Source: Biomphalaria glabrata | Lineage: Eukaryota; Mollusca; Gastropoda; Planorbidae | Reading direction: 5' to 3' | Assembly: GCF_947242115.1 (NCBI RefSeq) | Contig: NC_074717.1 | Coordinates: forward strand, 40,134,701-40,198,700 | DNA length: 64,000 bases | Part shown: positions 21,801 through 33,780 of the stretch, piece after piece | Position numbering within the stretch: the first letter of the stretch is position 1 | How the letters are laid out: every line of letters starts with the position of its first letter | Notes under the pieces: generated by a model | Told to the model about the DNA's origin: nothing | Database searches by the model: none | What the model saw: only the letters and a program-made list of their open reading frames with translations | Program-made: the position numbers and the translations under genes

Positions 21801-24800
21801 CTGTTCCACAAGTAATTGAAGAAAGTATTGATAGGGCAACAAGAAGGCGGCTGAATCTGCTACCAATCAGCATTAACTTCAAAGAGCCATCAACTGAAGC
21901 CTTACAGTTTGGTAAATACAGTGCTTACCTGAAGTTATTGTTCTCATTATTGTTTTTTCCATCTCCACAAATTTAAAAGAAATACACAAAAAAATGTGAA
22001 CAGTTTATCCTTGATAACGGCATTAATAACAACAAAGTATTTTAAATGTGTATATATATTTTTTAATAGATCTAAATCTTTTATTTTTAAAAAAATATAT
22101 TTTTTATTTTGCAAATGCTTCAAATTTTAGTTACCTAGTCATTTTTTTTTTCAAGATAAAATTTAGGCATCTTCTGTAAATGATGCATCTTACTGCAATA
22201 TGCACTATTGGATTAAAGGACCACTAGCTAGCAAATAAAAAGAAATAAATGGTCTAAGTAGACAAGCCAAATGTAAAAGCTTATGAAAAAATAAAAACAA
22301 AAGGGCATGTTGTCAAATGCAGGAAAGAATTTTTTTTCTGAAAATAAATCTGAATAAAAGAGATTGAGACAGCCAATATGCTGACATAAGGTTGACTAAT
22401 TTTGTTTGCTATACTGTATCTGTAATTTATAATTAATATACCTATGCTATATTTTACTGAGTAGTATCATGTACTAATGTCGCGCTCACATTATTTAACA
22501 TTGCCAAATATACTTATGCTATATTTTACTGATTAGTGTGTACTAATGTCATGCTCACATTATTTAACATTGCTATATTTCAGTCTCTGCATTTGCTAAA
22601 AAAACTGGTGATTATTTATCCTTGTCAGCAGTGGATTTAAAAGTTCTGGCCTTAGTTTATGATTTAGAAAAGCAGTTTAAAGGTACAGATCATATCAATA
22701 AAGATCCACCTACAAAGGTATTAATTTATTCATTTATTTATAAAGGAAAGGTTGATACTAAGTAAGATCTACTTTATTTAAAAAAAATGATTTAATAACC
22801 TACTATTTGATCTTTCTGTACAGTCACAGTATGTTGTTGGAGGAACTAGTGATTCTTCAGGTGTGAAGTTGGCTGTAAAGGTTAGTATAATATTATCTTA
22901 AATTCCTGACTAGAATTTTTTTTTTATTTTACATTTTGGTTGGAGGGATATCTGGTATAGTATAATTATGACAATAGTAATAGCAGTTTCAAAAGAATTG
23001 CTCCAAAATAATTTTTTCTTTTAATCAACAGGTGCCTAAATATAGTAATACACTGAACAAACACAGTGTTGAAAACAATTTGCTTAAAGTTTTCAAAATT
23101 TGTTTAAAGTTTTCTAACTCAATTAACTCAAATGAAATAAATAATCCAAAGAGGAACAAAAATCACATCAAACATATATCACTTGTATAAATCGCTTAAG
23201 TATTTATTTAAGTAGTTTGACAAGAATTATTAATATTACACTAAGTACAGTGAACAATAAATAATGACCAATAACTCCTTACCAATGATTACTGGATCAA
23301 ATTACTAACGACCAATGACCCCAATATCGCGCATCATTTTTTCTATAGTCTCTCAAAAAGACTTTTCTAGAAGATTACATTACATTTTTGTAACTGAACT
23401 ACACATTTATTTACAAAATATGACTTCATGGTCTTTATTGACATTTCATATCTGACCAACCTCTATCCAGCTTGATCTGGCCTGACATATTTCTAGTTTC
23501 GATGTGGGCCACTGTTAACAATGACTGACCACCTTTACTTTTCCCCAACTAATGTCATTAGAGATGGGTGTACTCAGAGAATCCCATAATTAAAAATCCC
23601 AGTCTTCACCAGGGTTTGAACCCACGACCCCCTGGTTCAGAAGCCAAGCGCCTTAATGCTCAGCCGCTGTGCCTCTTTAGTCCAGTACAGCAAATAAAAT
23701 TAGTCAAACTTATGTCAGCATAATGGCTGTCTCAATCTCTTTTATTACTGTACTGTTGGAATAAAAAATTGTTACTGGGTTGACATTTTACAAATTCCTT
23801 TTAATTTTAGCTGTGTGTCTATTTGACTTGTTTTTCAGCAATATGCTGAAGGAGAAGCTTTGCCATCAAATTTAATTGGAGAGAAAAACGCTGATGAAAG
23901 TGATGATGAAGAAATTTGTGATGAGGTTGAAGACACCGATGAGGATAAAGAAACACTGAATAAAGGGGAAGATGTTGAGAAAGAGAAATCTGACAGTAAT
24001 AAAAACACAGAGGAACTTGAAGGGAAGAAGGAGGACTCTGAATCAGATAATTGTGATATAAAAGAACATTTTAATGAAGATAGTAATGCTGAAAATGAAA
24101 GTGAAGAAGGTGAGGATGAGGAAGATGATGATGAGGAGGAAGATGATGGATGGATTACTCCTGGAAACATAACAGAAGTGAAAAAGTCAATGGGTGTAGA
24201 GACCACATCAGAAGATGAAGTCTGTGTTGGCTGTTTAACAACAGATTTTGCAATGCAGGTGAATGATGTTTAAAATTCCTTTTAGATTCGTTTGATTCTA
24301 CCAACATGAACATTTTGTTATTTCTGCTTATTCAAAGTTACGTAATTTATTAATTTAAAAAAATTATTCTCATGCATGTGTTTTTACGAATGAATTTGTT
24401 TAGTTTGTTCTCAACTTTATTGTATGTTTAATGCACAGATATGTTAATTGTTGTTTAATAACAAAGAAAACAACTAAGACAATGTAACCTCACTTAAAAG
24501 CAATCTTCTTTCTAGAATCTTACTGGGGTTGTGAAAAATTAAGTGAAACAGTTTTCTTCATACAAATTTGTGTCTAATTCAAGCATGCATTTTATGCCCA
24601 AAAAATATTTTTTCTATAACATTCCTTCAAAGAAATTTTGGGTGTATATGTGTGCACACACATTGTAAATAGCGAAATTCAGAATCTTCTGTTGTGAAAG
24701 AAGCTAATTGTGAATGAGAATTCAATTAGTAACAAAAAAAAAAGTTATTTACTGATTATAAGCCATTTTTAATTCATTTTTCTTCCTAGAAGGATGTCTA

Positions 24801-26673
24801 GAGACATTTTTAGTTTTTTTTTGATAGTTTGGTGTAAATGTGACACAGTCTTATCATAAAATTAATCAGTGGCTTGAATAACCACTATCTTGTTCTTATT
24901 CTTAATGTCGATGAAACACCTCTTGCCTTCTAACCTCTGTTGCAGGTGAACAATATGGGACTTTCCCTTCTCTTTTCACTTGATGTGTTTAAATTCACTC
25001 GTTTAGCAACTTTTTATATTTTTTTTGCTGGTTTTAAGAATTACTTGTACACTCATTAAGCAAAATTCACTGTGTTTGGTAGTGTATATTGCTAAGGTCT
25101 TAGTTTCATAGTTTCACTTTCTAATAGCATGTTTTTTTGTGTGTTGTTTTAATTAGATCTAACTGTTGTGTCATTACATTGCACTCATTGTGATAATCTC
25201 TTTTCTAGAATGTGCTTATTCAGATGGGTCTCAACATTCTCTCCGTGGATGGTATGCTGATAAAAAAAGCCAAAAGTTATGTTCTAAGGTGTTTTGGATG
25301 CTTGAGGTAGTCAATTTGTTTCTTTACAGTAAAATATATGTGGGTTGGATTCCATTATAAGAGTTACAATTTGTTTAGCTTAATTCATGTGATGAATTGA
25401 AAGATAAAACAGAAATGTTGGGAGAAATATTTTTCATTAGCTACATATTCTATTTTGTGCAGTGTTATCCAAAAAAATTGTTTTTTCCCAGTTTATAGAA
25501 TAGTTGATTTTTTTTTAAAGTGATTTTCTGTCCCTGACTTAACAGTGTTAACAAAAAAAAAATTTACAACTCTTCAAAGTACTGATAAACTTTCAATAAA
25601 ATAAATTTTAATACAATAGAATATAAAATTCTTACAGATGTTGCAATGACAGACACAATACCATGCTCAGTATACATTTACAGCTATTAATAATGTGTAT
25701 TGAAGTTTCTCCCCCAAAAAGTTGTTAATTGGAATTGTCAAATTTTAGTAATTAGAAAAAAATGCAAAAGCAGTTTCAGAATTTTAAGAAATTTAACAAA
25801 ATCGAGTTGGGATTTCAACGTGAACATTGTAATAGAATTTTATGCAGAAATAGACTTATTTAATTTTGGTCCATTGTTTTTCAGAATCACTAAAGACACA
25901 TCCAGAGTGTTTTGTCCCCATTGCGGCAATAGAACTTTAAAGCGACTCTCGACAACTATTGAGCAGGATGGTTCTGTCAAATATTGGTTAGCTAAAAACT
26001 ATACCATACGTACTAAGGGCATGAAGGTCAGTTTGATAACACAGTTATTAAAACCTTGCTCAAATAATTCAGCAGTTATACATTTTTTTCTTTCAATCAA
26101 CATTTCTCGTTTGCCTAAAGTTGTATATTTTTTTTGTCATTTGATAAAAAGAATAGCATTTTTATGCTGTCTGTAAAGTGTTAAGTTTTGTATGGGTATT
26201 AAAAAAAAATATTATCACTTCTTTGTAAACCTCAACAGACTAAACAGCCACCTAGTCCTGTCTGTTAGTAAAATTGAATCTGAGGCTAAATATTTAATAG
26301 TTCTAACATAGAAAAAAACATATAAGCTAGTGCTGCTAAAGTATTATAAATGTTACTTTGCCTAAATGTTCATTATCCCACAATAATTTAATGATTATTT
26401 TTCCTTCAGTATTCGTTGCCTAAACCTCAAGGAGGCAAACATGCCATGAATCCAATTTTATGTGCAGACCAGCCAGTTCCTGATCAAAGGCCATCCAAGA
26501 AATCTCTTCAGAAAATCGATGTATTGTCCCAAGATATAATTGCGGACATGAGCCCCTTCACAATCAATGATGTCACAAGCCGGGCTGCACAGCTGGGAAT
26601 AACTGGACGCCAGTGGTCTAAACGTAACCCTAATGATGGTTACAGGCGCTTAAATAAACGTAAAGGAAAATAA
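15894..26673 (+). CDS. NOB1: NOB1 endonuclease for 18S rRNA 3'-end maturation, complete, 8 coding exons
   Basis: NOB1 is the PIN-domain nuclease that cuts 20S/18S-E pre-rRNA at site 3 in cytoplasmic pre-40S particles. Coding exons: 15894-15959, 21779-21911, 22584-22717, 22824-22880, 23839-24258, 25209-25306, 25885-26026, 26410-26673. They sum to 1314 nt, 437 aa (human 412), in one consistent frame. The PIN domain starts HVVADTGAFIRNANLR, with candidate acidic metal ligands D11, E37 and D84 (in LSLSAVDLKVLAL). Exon 5 encodes a long acidic linker, then DDGWITPGNI and VGCLTTDFAMQ, a NOB1 signature. The zinc ribbon uses C298, C301, C313 and C316 (CFGC and FCPHC). The C-terminus has GGKHAMNP and a basic end KRKGK. 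Intron 1 is 5.8 kb and packed with mobile DNA. A possible polyadenylation signal AATAAA overlaps the stop at 26673-26678, and another lies in the mini-retroposon downstream. Confidence 0.97.
16871..17239 (-). pseudogene. OTU-like cysteine-protease fragment of a mobile element
   Basis: A minus-strand frame includes VEIPASGNCLFLSVAFFWKN, which resembles the catalytic-cysteine segment (D/S-G-N-C-L-F) of OTU-family proteases, followed by a helical stretch LKLRKMAVSFVCEHWDNYRD. OTU domains occur both in host deubiquitinases and in several classes of mobile element. No His-box partner is seen nearby. It lies inside the hAT-like element, so I read it as an element fossil of unknown family rather than a host exon. 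Confidence 0.5.
17560..18035 (-). mobile_element. LINE 3' end: reverse-transcriptase C-terminus, GATAA-tail family
   Basis: About 125 codons are open on the minus strand. They include TQNRAVRFITNEYSHLTRVT, DRRLKSKVAIIHK and the tail motif YKYSFFPSAIRAWNGLPELA, which is the usual end of a jockey/CR1-type reverse-transcriptase ORF. The frame ends at 17619, followed by a short 3' UTR (CATGACGCGTAGGACGTAAT) and an AGATAAGAT tail. The copy at 49130-49383 is nearly the same in sequence, so both are recent. The 5' part is missing. It is nested in the hAT-like element. Confidence 0.88.
18608..20192. mobile_element. 1.6-kb inverted-repeat DNA element filled with TCTAGA-rich DNA
   Basis: Inverted ends CAGACATGCCTAC (18608-18620 and reverse complement 20180-20192) enclose 1585 bp. 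The adjoining octamers GACTTTCC and GACTTTTT suggest an 8-bp, hAT-like target duplication with two differences (depending on where the first base of the end is drawn). The interior has GTTCCGC / GTTCCAC-type subterminal motifs at both ends and about 1 kb of AGATCTAGA-rich sequence. There is no transposase. It interrupts a LINE inside NOB1 intron 1. Confidence 0.72.
18880..19920. repeat. TCTAGA/AGATCTAGA-rich low-complexity region
   Basis: About 1 kb in which variants of CTAGATCTAGA, TAGTCTAGA and TATAGTCTA recur irregularly with no fixed period. Shorter patches occur at 14420-14670 and 54780-55780. The irregular spacing argues against an ordinary satellite. The palindromic core could form many small hairpins. 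Confidence 0.8.
20735..20825 (-). mobile_element. tRNA-headed SINE (family B), degenerate
   Basis: On the minus strand, TGGCTGCCTGGTGATGTGAT is followed by TTTTAGATTCAAACCCTGCC, giving A-box-like and B-box-like segments at the expected spacing. It matches the head layout at 13957 and 34343. It lies in NOB1 intron 1, antisense to the gene. Confidence 0.65.
21304..21345 (-). repeat. SINE tail copy, inverted
   Basis: The minus strand reads CAATTTAGGCCATGTTGTGC then CCGTAATCCTTTAAGGATCA. This is the same tail as at 3556-3600 and at the end of the SINE at 34343-34545. No head is attached. Confidence 0.65.
22446..22572. repeat. NOB1: Tandem duplication of about 70 bp at the end of NOB1 intron 2
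   Basis: The stretch ATGCTATATTTTACTGA..TAGT..GTACTAATGTC..GCTCACATTATTTAACATTGC occurs twice (about 22446-22505 and 22512-22572) with a few differences. The second copy runs into the functional acceptor TATATTTCAG at 22583. The first copy lost or never gained the AG. It does not change the coding sequence. Confidence 0.8.
23450..23673 (-). mobile_element. tRNA-headed SINE (family A)
   Basis: On the minus strand the head at 23673 reads GGCACAGCGGCTGAGCATTA, with a B box GGGTTCAAACCCT and a shared body TGAAGACTGGGATTTTTAAT. It is the second copy of the family at 5481-5765 and more diverged. It lies in NOB1 intron 4, antisense to the gene. Confidence 0.85.
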
Positions 26674-26764
26674 ATAAATGTTTTGTGTTGACTCTTACTG
26701 TAAAAACAGTATTTTTATCTTGATATTCAATTCTTTGAAACAAAAATATATGAAAGTAATTGGC

Positions 26765-26822
26765 GGCACTGTCTGCAAAAGAGCTCACAGCTCAGCAGCA
26801 ATAAAGCTGGCTAGAAGAAGAA
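26765..26822 (+). mobile_element. 58-bp mini-retroposon with 13-bp target duplication
   Basis: The unit starts GGCACTGTCTGCAAAAGAGC and ends GCTGGCTAGAAGAAGAA, flanked by perfect repeats GAAAGTAATTGGC at 26752-26764 and 26823-26835. It shares its core with the unit at 4744-4828. It carries AATAAA at 26800-26805, about 130 bp after the NOB1 stop and in NOB1 sense. It is probably the last few dozen bases of a LINE or SINE with an (AGA)n tail. Confidence 0.87.
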
Positions 26823-27772
26823 GAAAGTAATTGGCAAATGTACTCAAATTACAATCACTAAAAATTGTTGTAGAAACACTCAAAATGTAAGAAGTGTTTT
26901 TGCTAAAGTACTCCTTCTTTGTTTTCTGAGTTCTTGATATTAAAAACAACACACACAAACTTACTTAAGCCCAATCTGATTTTCATGGTAAATCATTTTC
27001 TTTTAAAAGAGTTAAGTTTTGAGAAGAGTTTCAACTCTTCCATTGAAAGGCTGTGTACATCTGACAGAGAAAACTGGTCAAGGTTGTTAGGAGTTAACAC
27101 TACTGTTTGCGAGTTAAATATACACCTTTCTCATTTTACTGTTTTGTACCGAGAGGAAACATGATAAATACCAGGTACAATAATATTAAATAGGCATAAC
27201 ATGTGACAATTTTTTTCAAGTTGAAACATTTTTGCATCACATTGAGACAACCAATATGAAATAATGATGCAGTACTAGGAACTTAGCAAAAACACCTACC
27301 ACAGATATACACCTAACAACAGTTGACTTTTTTTTTTTATTCTTATAAATGTGAGTTCTCCATAGATATTTCTGTAGTGTGGTTTCCTGGTACAGGATTG
27401 AAGGTCTGGTAGTTTCTGTTAGCCATGCTGTAAGGGGAGGTTAACGTTTTCCACTTTCAACATGTCTTCTTTTCATTCTGATAATCTCGTGGCTGCAAAT
27501 GTTTTCAGAATTTTCTTGCACCATCTTAACCCTATCTGCAATCCAAGACTTCTCCTTTATGCATACCTGCTAAGAGATTCTATCAATTACATGTATGTCA
27601 GTATAAGCTCCGATGCCTTCATTTAGTATTGCTCTTTGGAAGTCTGCCATGTGGTATCTGATGTCCAAGACATCAGACATGTCTATTACATGTAACAGTG
27701 ATGATGTCCAGGAACCCTGCTCTTTGCTAGATACTGGCAGTTTTATCTTGTCCCATTTTTTTTAGGATAAGA

Positions 27773-28610
27773 TAAGGTGACCAGACGTCATGCTTTGGAC
27801 CTTCTGTCGCGCTTTTCATAAAATGTCCTGGCGGGATGGCCAATGTCCCGCTTTCATTCAAAAAAGTCGATAATGTCACGCTTTTTTTTTTGTTTCTTAA
27901 TCCTTTGACTATTAACTTAAAATACCGTATTTAGGGCGTTTCCTTATGTATATGTCGTTTTAGAATATAGCGGAATTTCGGACTATGGAAAGACCAGTTG
28001 GTTACATCTGAAGCCTTCGGTGGAGAGAAATGTCGCATCGTAGCCAAAAGCTTACTTAAAAACCCGTGTGCTGAATTTTGGCTGCATTTTGTACGCATCG
28101 CGGCAATTCTCCATGCAGAAGTTCTGTTTACTGAGAGGCATAGGCCTAATGTTAGTTGAAATATCTTCTGTCATTGACGAATTGGTTCAGAAATGCATGA
28201 AAAGGAAGTCCGCATACGACTTACTATTTTGGATGACGTGGGTTAATTAGAAAAGTGATGTAGCAGCGACTATCTTTTAATTGAGTTTTACGTAAACTGT
28301 GCCGAGTATTTCAGAGAAAGAAGCGGCTTACTCGATAGGTTAACCCTTTCAAATGGATCGCACAGAAAGATGATCAATCTTGGAAAACCTTTTCAGAAAG
28401 CCTAGGCTAGCTGGAATTATTTAAATTATTGTATGTGTCACTATGTGTGTACATTATGAGTAAATGTGTGTGTGTGTGTGTACTTTTTGATGTATTGTAC
28501 TAAAATTATTGAATGAAATATTGCCTGAAACAAAAATCTGAGCCTATTTCTTTTACGTCCCATGATCGACATGTGTCCCGCCTTCGCTCCCCAAATATCT
28601 GATTACCTTA
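27773..28610. mobile_element. Possible non-autonomous DNA transposon, TAAGGT ends
   Basis: The left end TAAGGTGACCAGA and the reverse complement of the right end, TAAGGTAATCAGA, agree at 10 of 13 positions, and GTCCCGC motifs recur inside both ends. I see no convincing target duplication, and the internal frame at 28068-28250 has no recognisable domain. An element about 840 bp long is therefore a candidate only. Confidence 0.45.
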
Positions 28611-29054
28611 GCAGAGATAGAAAATGAAGTTCTTTATACCGGTACTGCCAAACGTAGGTAGCCCATGGAAAAAAAAAAATCTATGATGAAACAAGAATGG
28701 TTTATAAAAAACAACATTATAACTTGAAAAAAAAAAGGCTCAATTCCATTGCCATTGGGAAATACATTCAATGGCTCTCTCAACTCTAATGTATTTTTAT
28801 GACTTTTTAAATTTTATTTTACTGCTTGCTTACAAAAAGTTCTTCAGTACAAATAAAAGCTCTTTTAGACTTGTCTTAATTGAACCGATAGATAACGTTA
28901 TAGGCCTACAATATAATAAAAAGACTATTTTAATAATTATCTAGATGGCTCAAGATTTGTAATCATCCCTTTCAATTCAGTGCCCTATACATTGGTCCAT
29001 GTGTCAAGAACTTTCTGTAATTTATTTGTCTTAGATACACCCCCTTCACGTATC

Positions 29055-29410
29055 CTTTAGTCTGTTGGACCGTTGGGGCACCACACAAGTCTATCATCTT
29101 TCCATTCCTCTGTCTTTGGATATAACCTCTTTCAATGGCAGGCCCGTCCAATCTTTGTCTTCACATAGCGTTCTCTGTGTGCCGCTTCTTCTTTTTTCCT
29201 GGTACTGTCCCAAGAAGTCAGTTCTTTGCAAGCCCCAAAGAAATTGTAATAGATTATTTATTTCAAATGTTTTATATCTCTTAGAAACACTTTTGTTTTT
29301 AACAGTTACATAGTGGTTTCTGTTCTTCCATATGGTTGTGAACATTGGACACCAAACACTGAGGAGGAAAGACTGATTTAAGCTTTGAGAGTAGGCCCTA
29401 CATGTTACAG
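29055..29410. mobile_element. Two LINE ORF2 scraps in opposite orientation
   Basis: On the minus strand, 29230 to 29055 reads EKRRSGTQRTLCEDKDWTGL then PLKEVISKDRGMERW and, past a stop, VVPQRSNRLKDT: the usual end of an RTE/CR1-type ORF2. On the plus strand, 29306-29400 reads VLPYGCEHWTPNTEEERLI, an upstream segment of a similar ORF2. The pieces point in opposite directions, as after an inversion or a twin-priming insertion. Both are degraded. Confidence 0.65.
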
Positions 29411-32400
29411 AAAACTACCTCCCACTTTTTAACTTCAGCATTTATTTTCAACACACTTTATCACTAATATCATTACATTTCTAGCTTCAGCCACCAGTTC
29501 AGTACTTAGTACTGCCAACATACAATGCTCATTTTGATTTTTTTTCTTTTACAATACCTCTATTCAAGTCAGAAGTGGAACCTGGATCCAGAAGAAACCT
29601 GGACAGCTTATCTCAAAAACGATTTTCCTAGTAATTTAATAGTTTGTCTATATCGGTGAGAAAAGAATTACTACTTCTTTGGCCAAACGGGGAAAACTCT
29701 AGTCTGACCGTTGTAATTTTTCAAAGTAAAAAATAAAGAAATGTAAATTTGGCTGTAGACTATATCTAGGTCTATAGCCAACATGGCGTTGACAGCCGTA
29801 ATTATGACATAACTAAGTAAATTTAAAGTTGTTTCAATTTTATTGAAGTTTATAAGCGTTGCTTATATTGTTACTTAAATCCAATATAAATTACTTCTAG
29901 ATCTAGACTAGAGTTCTAAATCAAAACTTGAAGTTCTAGTGTTAGATCTAGATGTCCATACAAAGAAGATACCGTTAAATAATCGCACAAATATACCTGC
30001 CTCGCGGGCTGAATCAGAAAATACATTTTGTGTGTGTGTGTGTGCAGCTAACGGTGTCACAGGTTCGAAAACACACTCTTCTATGTAGTGATGCCGAATC
30101 CATTGAGTGCCATATGCTTGACAGCATCAAGTGCCACACCAACAGTAACAAATACTACTCTCCAATACATAAGAAATAAATATTACAGTGCTTCTTAGTG
30201 TGAAAGATTGCATGCTTCTTACCAACTGTACACACTCAGCAGGATCTTCAGGTTGCTGAAAACAAATTTGCTGGTTTCTTGGCCCTATCAATCTCAAAAT
30301 GAAAGTCATGTTGCCCAATTTGAACTTAGCTCCACAAATAACTGCCAATAACTACCCCTTAAATGTGGTAGACCACTTTGACATATTGATGTATAGTATT
30401 TCACTCTCGGCCACAGAGCATCCAATGAAGCATCAAAGTCCAGAGAGAGAGAGAGACAACACGTTGGCTAAGGTAACCAGCACTTTTGATCTCCCAAAAC
30501 TCAAATGCATAAAGCAGAGGTTCAGACAACCCTTTTAAATAGCTTTAGACCTGGTACTATAGGAAACATCAAGGCTCCTTGAATGATTCATTGGGCAAAC
30601 ACTGCAATTACAATAAGAATAATCATGAATGCTGCTGTAGTAAGCATGTAGTTACTACCTAATTTTCAACAGCTGAATGAGCTGACCGTGTGCAATGGCA
30701 ATATTTTTTTTTTGGCAAGCTTGAAGCATAACAGAGGTACCTCCCAAATAAGATGTCTTTTCACTCTCACCAAAAACATCTATCACACAATGGCTTCTCA
30801 AATAGACATCTGGATAACTCTTGCAAAGATTGCTTGAGACATATTTGAGACCAAAAGAAAAACACTTGCAGGTAAGGACAGAGAACTTAGACACCCTGCT
30901 GACAATGGCTTTTCTGCATCAGGTATCACAAAATGTGCAGGTCACAACCGATGACTATTAAAAGGTATGTGTGTACATTAATTGTATGAAATATTGTTAC
31001 TAACGAACACCAATGTATTCTGAAAAATGTTTATTACCTCAATATATACATACAATGAACAAAGTAATTATTTCATATTCACAAAACTCACACAGCAGTA
31101 AACATAAGAATATTGAAACAAGTCATCAAATTGTAACCATGATATTTACATGACAAGTTACTGACATGTCACCTGTATTACAGGCTCAATTTGTTAATGT
31201 TTTCAATCTTAACAATTAACATAAATCTTCTTCTTTGACCTCAACATTCACCCAACTCAATGATAAAATATGCAATTCAATTTTGTTTCTAAATTTTATA
31301 CAGTGGCATTAATAATTTTTTTTTCTATATTCTTAAATGTTTTAAAATGCATTAAAAAACTCATTAGTTTAAGGACAATGCAATAAAAAGTGTTATTTAC
31401 AAGCAAAATGATTCAGTTTGCAACCTGGATAGAACCATAACACTGTTAATAAAATAACTTTATAATACTCTGTGAAGATTGGAACTTGGCAATGAACAAT
31501 GTGAATGTAGAACTAATAAATAGGCTTTATCTTTGATATGAATAAAAACAAATGAATTATAATGGTGCATCAAAAATATCTTTATTATACTAGTTTGTAC
31601 TTAGCAACCCAGTGTTAATTGAATCCATTTAGCAAAGTTATTTCTCTGGCCCAGATCAAACAAGAGAATTAACTGGGGAATGGGTAGTGTGTGTGTGCTT
31701 TTTTTTTTTGGATGGTATAAAATTGAATAATGGGCATTAAAAAAAAAATTAAATAAGATCACAAAATATAACAAAATACAAAGTAAACAAGTTGAATGAA
31801 TGAAATCACTGGAGCATGACATATTATGATACAGATCAGAGAGAACATGCACAATCAAGGACTGCATAATACAACAGCTTTGTACAGGCCAACAAATATG
31901 TTGGGGGGTCAACAATTGCTTATTTTCTGTTGGAACTTCCATTAGTGGCAGAGAGCCCAACAGCAGTGCCATTCTTGTCACAGAGACAGTTCAATCTCAT
32001 GGACAAAACAAAATATCTATTTGAATGTCTTAGTTGCTTAGTTTACAATGCCAAGAGAATAAGATAGGAACAAATTGGAACAAACATTTCCACTGCCATC
32101 ACTTAGAACACAACTGAAGGAGCATCTCAAGAACAATAAATAGGTACATTCTGAATGGCTTCCAAAACAGAGACTAGGAACACTATAGGACTTTATTCTC
32201 ACAAGACAACATATATAAGTGTTGTTGACTTAATCCAATGTTGCAAAACTCCAGCTCTTAGCATGCACAATAAGGATGTGTATTAATATCACTTAACAAA
32301 ATATAAGCATTATATGTTCAATGCGTGTCCTATTCAATAGTGTCTATAAGACTAGTGTTAATCCATATGAATATGAGAGTAGTCACATTTCTATTATGCA

Positions 32401-33780
32401 TTCAGCACTCCCATTTGTCTTGACCTAGGTTAAAAATACAACACACCAACTAGATCTTCTCTACACTGACTAGCACTATCAAATAAAAATGAAATATGAA
32501 GATGTAAATACAGTAGTCCTATATTTTGAGGTGTCAACATATTTTCAATACCAATTACCAAAAATGAAAAAAAAAAAATCTTTTATGTTATAGTGAAAAG
32601 TAAAACTGAAAGAAAATATTAAATAATTTAGGCCCACACATAACCTGCTTCTATTATCAAAACAGGTTTTGATTATGTTGTCAGATTACTGTTCTGGAAC
32701 TAAAACAAAGTTCTCCACAAACTAGACCCTAATCATCTTTAAAACTCAAGACCTCTCATTCAAGAGTATTAACTCCAGGCAAGAAATGAGGTGGAAAAAA
32801 ATTTAAATAACATCTCAAGTTGATTACCGGGAAGAGCTTATCATGGGATATATATGGTTCAATAACTCACACTATGCATTCACAAAATGGACAACTATAA
32901 CAGATATTCAAAGGTTGCTTGTGGTTTGTTATTTGATCTAATATGAAGCCACAGATCCCAGAATGCTATGGCTATTTCGGTATGAGCTATAGATATTTTT
33001 GAAGCATTATGTTAAAAACTGAGACCCTTTTATATATTTATATAGATTTTTTTTAATTTTTTTTTTTTTTGTTGCAATCGAAATAATTTTAAAAGCCTGC
33101 TTATCAAAGAAAAGTTTGCATTTCTTTAAATGTCATAAACACTTTTTTTTTTAAACAGTACACATATACAAATACAGGGAACATCACTGCAATGTCAATA
33201 AAACAAAGTCAACTAATTACAATTGGATTATATACAGAAATCAACAAAAGTATCATTGCAAACAAAATCACACATGAAATATCTTTCTTTTCTCAAAGTA
33301 ATTTTTTTTTCATTTACTCATTTTTGTTTAAATCAATGGCTAAAATTAGGTGTGCTTTTAAATAAGCCCAGAGATTCTCTAGAAGCAATCCTTTGTTTCA
33401 CTAGCGATGTTAGTTTACTACTTAGGAGAAATACTTAAATTAAGAAATATCTACTCTTTTCAAACAATTTGAATGTTCTTTTCTTTAAAAGGTCACAGGC
33501 AATATTAAAATATCTTGCATTTTGTTGTAAAATATTATTAATACAGTTTCTTAGCTAATCAGCATTGCAGTGTTGTATAACAACACCAAATGTTTAATCC
33601 TTTGCTACTTTCTAAAGGTCCTGGTACAAAAGTGTATTCTTGAGCACAGTCTATCACATGTTATATATAGAGATATATATTAACTGATAGGAAGGACACC
33701 ATAAAAAAAAAAAAGGCCATGGTGAATACAAGCCTGGTCTAGTAGAAAGCCCTTGAAAAAAACAGCTAGCTAGCAATACT

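Larger units (their letters stand above)
26674..33780. other. NOB1 3' UTR, intergenic mobile debris and ZCCHC14 3' UTR
   Basis: NOB1 and ZCCHC14 end toward each other here. Near NOB1 lies a mini-retroposon (26765-26822). The middle holds a possible inverted-repeat element (27773-28610), LINE scraps (29055-29410) and GT microsatellites near 28461-28481 and 30031-30043. Minus-strand frames at 30127-30348 and 30655-30894 are not recognised. About 31580-33780 is probably ZCCHC14 3' UTR, with TTTATT (AATAAA on the minus strand) at 32192-32197 and 31581-31586. The stretch 27420-27760 looks transposon-derived but I cannot name it. Confidence 0.6.

Noticed and set aside
23835-24206. Serine-rich minus-strand frame
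   Set aside because: Exact antisense of the acidic NOB1 exon; poly-Ser arises from GAT/GAA repeats read backwards.
30127-30348. Minus-strand frame with RLIGPRNQQICFQQPEDPAE and a GTAAGA donor just after
   Set aside because: It looked like an exon, but I could not find a matching acceptor, neighbouring exons or a family. Left as unidentified.
30655-30894. Minus-strand 79-codon frame
   Set aside because: No recognised domain and no exon partners; probably a repeat remnant or chance.
31601-31981. 126-codon minus-strand frame
   Set aside because: It lies in the likely ZCCHC14 3' UTR and is low in complexity with no domain.
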